Assembly (NCBI RefSeq): GCF_007293315.1
Contig: NZ_VLXZ01000002.1
Coordinates: forward strand, 186,001 to 250,000
Direction: 5' to 3'
DNA length: 64,000 nucleotides
Source of the DNA: Alkalicoccobacillus porphyridii
Lineage (GTDB): Bacteria > Bacillota > Bacilli > Bacillales > Bacillaceae_D
Under the pieces are notes generated by a model. It was not told where the DNA came from. It made no database searches and was given only the letters and a program-made list of their open reading frames with translations. Position numbers and translations under genes: made by a program. Positions 61,823-64,000 of this stretch are shown here, piece by piece (position 1 is the stretch's first letter; the number at the start of each line of letters is the position of its first letter).

Positions 61823-63133
61823 CTAGACTTTTTCCACCGCTCCTAAATGCTCAGATAAAAACTCAATTGTCTCCTGCCAGGACTGATGGGCTGCTTTACT
61901 ATTTGCTTGTTTTGTTCCTCCATAAACAAAAGTCATAAAGTTTGTGTCTGCTACGGTTTGAGGCATGTTTGGCAAACTACTTGGGTAAGCGGAGAAGTGT
62001 CCTGCACCTGCATGGATCATAAATTTATGTTTCTCTTTATATTCATGCTCAATTAGAGCTTTCCTCATTCTTTCAGTAAATAATTCTGCTGGCTGAATAT
62101 GATCATCTGACCCTGCAAAGAACATAATCGGAGCATTAATATCCTGAACTGGAATAGCGTATAAGTCCAGTTTTTCTTCATCGTCTATATTCTTTTTCAT
62201 TGCTTCTATCCCAGAGTATGGCTTTCTAAACAACATATGATGAATGAGAGCTAATGAATCTTTTAATGTATTTTTTACTGGAAAGAACTCAAAAGGCATG
62301 TCTTTATATGTCCAAGCAGGATTTGAGGTTAGCTGGAAGTTAACCATTCCTGAAAAAATAGCCCCACTTGGAGCCGTAGCAATAACGGCTTTCACTTTTG
62401 AATAGTGAGAAGCATATAAAAGGGCAAGCTCAGAACCCCTAGAATGACCAATGATCCCTAATCTTAATGGATCGACATACGTTTTTTTCTCTAATAGCTG
62501 GAATGCTTTATCTACGTATTCAAGAGGAATGTGTTCAATGCCCTTAGGCAAACCGTCCTTCCCAAAGTATGCTAAAGCCAACACGGCATACCCTTGGGAA
62601 GCAAGAATGGCTGCGGCTGCTTCATGTACAGAGGCATCCGAACCTCCTAAGATAACAATCGCAGGTAAAGCATTTTTATGCGCTGGGTAGAACAACGTAC
62701 CAATTACTTCTCCCCTAATTTCTTCTCTTACTATATGGTCTGGTTTGAAGGTTCGAATAAATGTTTTTTCATCTAACACATGATTTTCTGTATCCCGCAC
62801 CTTTATGGTGAATCGAATAGGTTCCGAAGCATGTTTAACAAACATTCTTTCTTTTTGATCCTTAGCCTTCATAGAATAGAGCAAACCCTTGGCGTCTATC
62901 TTTTGATAACTTCCGCTGGTAGGCGCTTGTGTGGTTAAGTCGATGAAACCAGTCTGGTCGCTTTTAAACATTGCGTGGGATTCGAAGCCTTTATTATGAT
63001 CATCTTCTGCACTTAAAGTGATTTTATATTCTGTATCAGGTGTATTCGTTTGGATTTGTACAGAAAATTCATCAAGTATACTAGTCTTTGTTTCTACCAT
63101 TATCTTAGTAGCTGTCCTTAGTTGATTCATCAT
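61823..63133 (-). CDS. Acyl-CoA thioesterase/BAAT-like alpha/beta hydrolase
   Basis: 436 residues. An N-terminal beta-sandwich (Bile_Hydr_Trans/BAAT_N type) is followed by an alpha/beta hydrolase: AIVILGGSDASVHEAAAAIL, IGIIGHSRGSELALLYASHY-like elbow (LGIIGHSRGSELALL) with Ser, MFFAGSDDHIQPAELF with Asp and IHAGAGHFSAYP with His. Family members hydrolyse acyl-CoAs or transfer acyl groups to amino acids; here substrate is unknown. The start is one of two adjacent ATGs behind a weak AAGGTG. Confidence 0.82.
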   Translation of the reverse strand: MMNQLRTATKIMVETKTSILDEFSVQIQTNTPDTEYKITLSAEDDHNKGFESHAMFKSDQTGFIDLTTQAPTSGSYQKIDAKGLLYSMKAKDQKERMFVKHASEPIRFTIKVRDTENHVLDEKTFIRTFKPDHIVREEIRGEVIGTLFYPAHKNALPAIVILGGSDASVHEAAAAILASQGYAVLALAYFGKDGLPKGIEHIPLEYVDKAFQLLEKKTYVDPLRLGIIGHSRGSELALLYASHYSKVKAVIATAPSGAIFSGMVNFQLTSNPAWTYKDMPFEFFPVKNTLKDSLALIHHMLFRKPYSGIEAMKKNIDDEEKLDLYAIPVQDINAPIMFFAGSDDHIQPAELFTERMRKALIEHEYKEKHKFMIHAGAGHFSAYPSSLPNMPQTVADTNFMTFVYGGTKQANSKAAHQSWQETIEFLSEHLGAVEKV

Positions 63134-63234
63134 GCACCTTCTTTTAAATGGATTATATGTTATTTATTGTACCATATAAAAGAGTGCTTTTTATGAAAAC
63201 ACTATATCTCTCATTAGTTAAACTCTTGGTATCA

Positions 63235-63570
63235 TTATTTCATAAAAACCGTTTCTGCCTCTTCCTTCTCGAAACACAAGTTAACCGTTCGACATGTAGA
63301 ACGTGTTCTATGCACTGTACCTGCATAAATGCTGTAAAAGTCATTGGGTTTTAACACAACTGGTTCATCTTCACCCTCGATATCAATGATTAATTCTCCT
63401 TCAAGAACTAAAAAGCTTTCATCTGAATTTGGGTGACTATGCCATCCATATACACCTTCAAATACCGCAACACGAACACAATGATCGTTGGTACTTGCCA
63501 ACAAAAAGTTCTCATGTTGCTTCTCGATTTTATCTGTGAGTTGTTTAATATTCACTTTTCCTTGAATCAT
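63235..63570 (-). CDS. Cupin-domain protein
   Basis: 111 residues, single cupin barrel: GVYGWHSHPNSDESFLVLEG (motif 1 with His-x-His and Glu) and LKPNDFYSIYAGTVHRTRST (motif 2 with His), a mononuclear metal site. Many such cupins sense or isomerise small molecules; role unknown. ATG at 63570 has GAGGTG six bases upstream. It lies 50 bases after the MerR gene and is probably in one unit with it. Confidence 0.83.
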   Translation of the reverse strand: MIQGKVNIKQLTDKIEKQHENFLLASTNDHCVRVAVFEGVYGWHSHPNSDESFLVLEGELIIDIEGEDEPVVLKPNDFYSIYAGTVHRTRSTCRTVNLCFEKEEAETVFMK

Positions 63571-63619
63571 GTAGAACACCTCTTCCTTCTATTCGGATTT
63601 GTGTAACTTCGAATTTCTT

Positions 63620-64000
63620 TTACGATAGCTTATAAAAAACATCACGATGAGTATGCCGAAATTTGTCCCACTTTCCGGGGTTGGTGGTATCTGGGGTACG
63701 TTCTTCTAGGATCGCTTGATATAAAATGGTTTTCTCTTCTAAGTGGGCGACGCGCTGTTTGGCTTCTTCGAGCTGAACGAGCGCTGCTTTTTTATGTTCC
63801 ATCATTATTTCGGATCGCTCTGGAATGGTTGAATCCCCTTCCATGCAGAGATCAACGTACTTTTTGATGACTTCAATCGGCATTCCTGTTTGCCATTTGA
63901 CACCATACAGCCAGTTGATGGACTCGGCATCGAACAATCGAATATTCTGGTCGTTGCGCTGTATACTTGGCACCAGCCCTTTATCAGTATAATAGCGTAC
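63620..64000 (-). CDS. MerR-family regulator (5' end outside the window)
   Basis: The frame is open to the window edge: VRYYTDKGLVPSIQRNDQNI is the wing and second part of a MerR helix-turn-helix, followed by RLFDAESINWLYGVKWQTGM, PIEVIKKYVDLCMEGDSTIP and a coiled-coil helix EHKKAALVQLEEAKQRVAHL. No metal-binding Cys motif. The first helix and start codon lie beyond base 64000. It probably controls itself and the downstream cupin gene. Confidence 0.85.
   Translation of the reverse strand, partial: VRYYTDKGLVPSIQRNDQNIRLFDAESINWLYGVKWQTGMPIEVIKKYVDLCMEGDSTIPERSEIMMEHKKAALVQLEEAKQRVAHLEEKTILYQAILEERTPDTTNPGKWDKFRHTHRDVFYKLS

Noticed and set aside
63148-63354. 68-aa plus-strand frame near the cupin gene
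   Set aside because: Opposite to the cupin coding region and without supporting signals.

Overview
The window looks like chromosomal DNA of a low-GC Gram-positive bacterium of the Bacillaceae, possibly an alkaliphilic or soil, plant-matter-degrading relative of Bacillus. Reasons: strong AGGAGG-type ribosome sites, frequent TTG/GTG starts, CcpA-, PerR-, Fur- and SigB-type sites, an LPXTG-like surface protein, ahpCF, ytvA (blue-light input to SigB), YitT, YesL and YesS-like genes, and many small GNAT and DinB proteins. The genus cannot be fixed from the sequence alone. No rRNA, tRNA, CRISPR array, transposase or prophage was seen.

Layout. 0-7.5 kb: end of an AraC regulator, a secreted family-9 pectate lyase with a CcpA site over its -10 box, a secreted LipA-type lipase, an SDR, small membrane proteins, and a sortase-type surface protein built of two histidine-bearing repeats. 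7.7-9.8 kb: an operon of a tautomerase-DinB fusion, an HExxH protein and a small protein. 9.9-18.4 kb: GNATs, a 14-copy 20-bp tandem repeat, an M42 aminopeptidase, a MazG-like protein, DinB, a TetR/MFS pair sharing operators, DUF2200 and ASCH proteins. 18.7-32.5 kb: the largest system, a carbohydrate locus on the minus strand (dehydrogenase, three paralogous GHL6-type hydrolases, two ABC permeases, a lipoprotein binding protein, a YesS-like membrane AraC regulator, a YesL-like protein). Two of its upstream regions carry an identical 13-nt motif. 32.6-37.3 kb: DinB, a lone PD-(D/E)XK nuclease, GNAT/HAD, a methyltransferase, GC-rich repeats and a glycolipid-binding-family protein. 37.5-39.8 kb: ahpCF with a PerR-like box. 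39.8-51.3 kb: regulator/enzyme pairs (LysR/acetyltransferase, CGNR/hydrolase, TetR/DUF418, LysE/AraC, MerR/two SDRs).

51.4-53.7 kb: a TPP riboswitch with a recognisable terminator and antiterminator precedes an SDR and a bacterial-luciferase-like monooxygenase. 53.7-55.3 kb is decayed DNA with a frameshifted gene and two intact mini-genes. 55.3-64 kb: histidine phosphatase, lipoprotein, Fur-box-preceded FNR-type reductase, Eis-like acetyltransferase, a SigB-type promoter with a 54-aa gene and ytvA, a YitT-family protein, an acyl-CoA thioesterase/BAAT-like hydrolase, a cupin and the start of another MerR gene.

How the genes fit together: pectate lyase, ABC importer and GHL6 enzymes suggest use of plant cell-wall material, with import by a permease pair lacking its own ATPase (a shared MsmX-type ATPase elsewhere would be needed). 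The most unusual items are the riboswitch-controlled SDR/monooxygenase operon, the triple GHL6 locus with its shared motif, and the tautomerase-DinB fusion lacking the catalytic proline.
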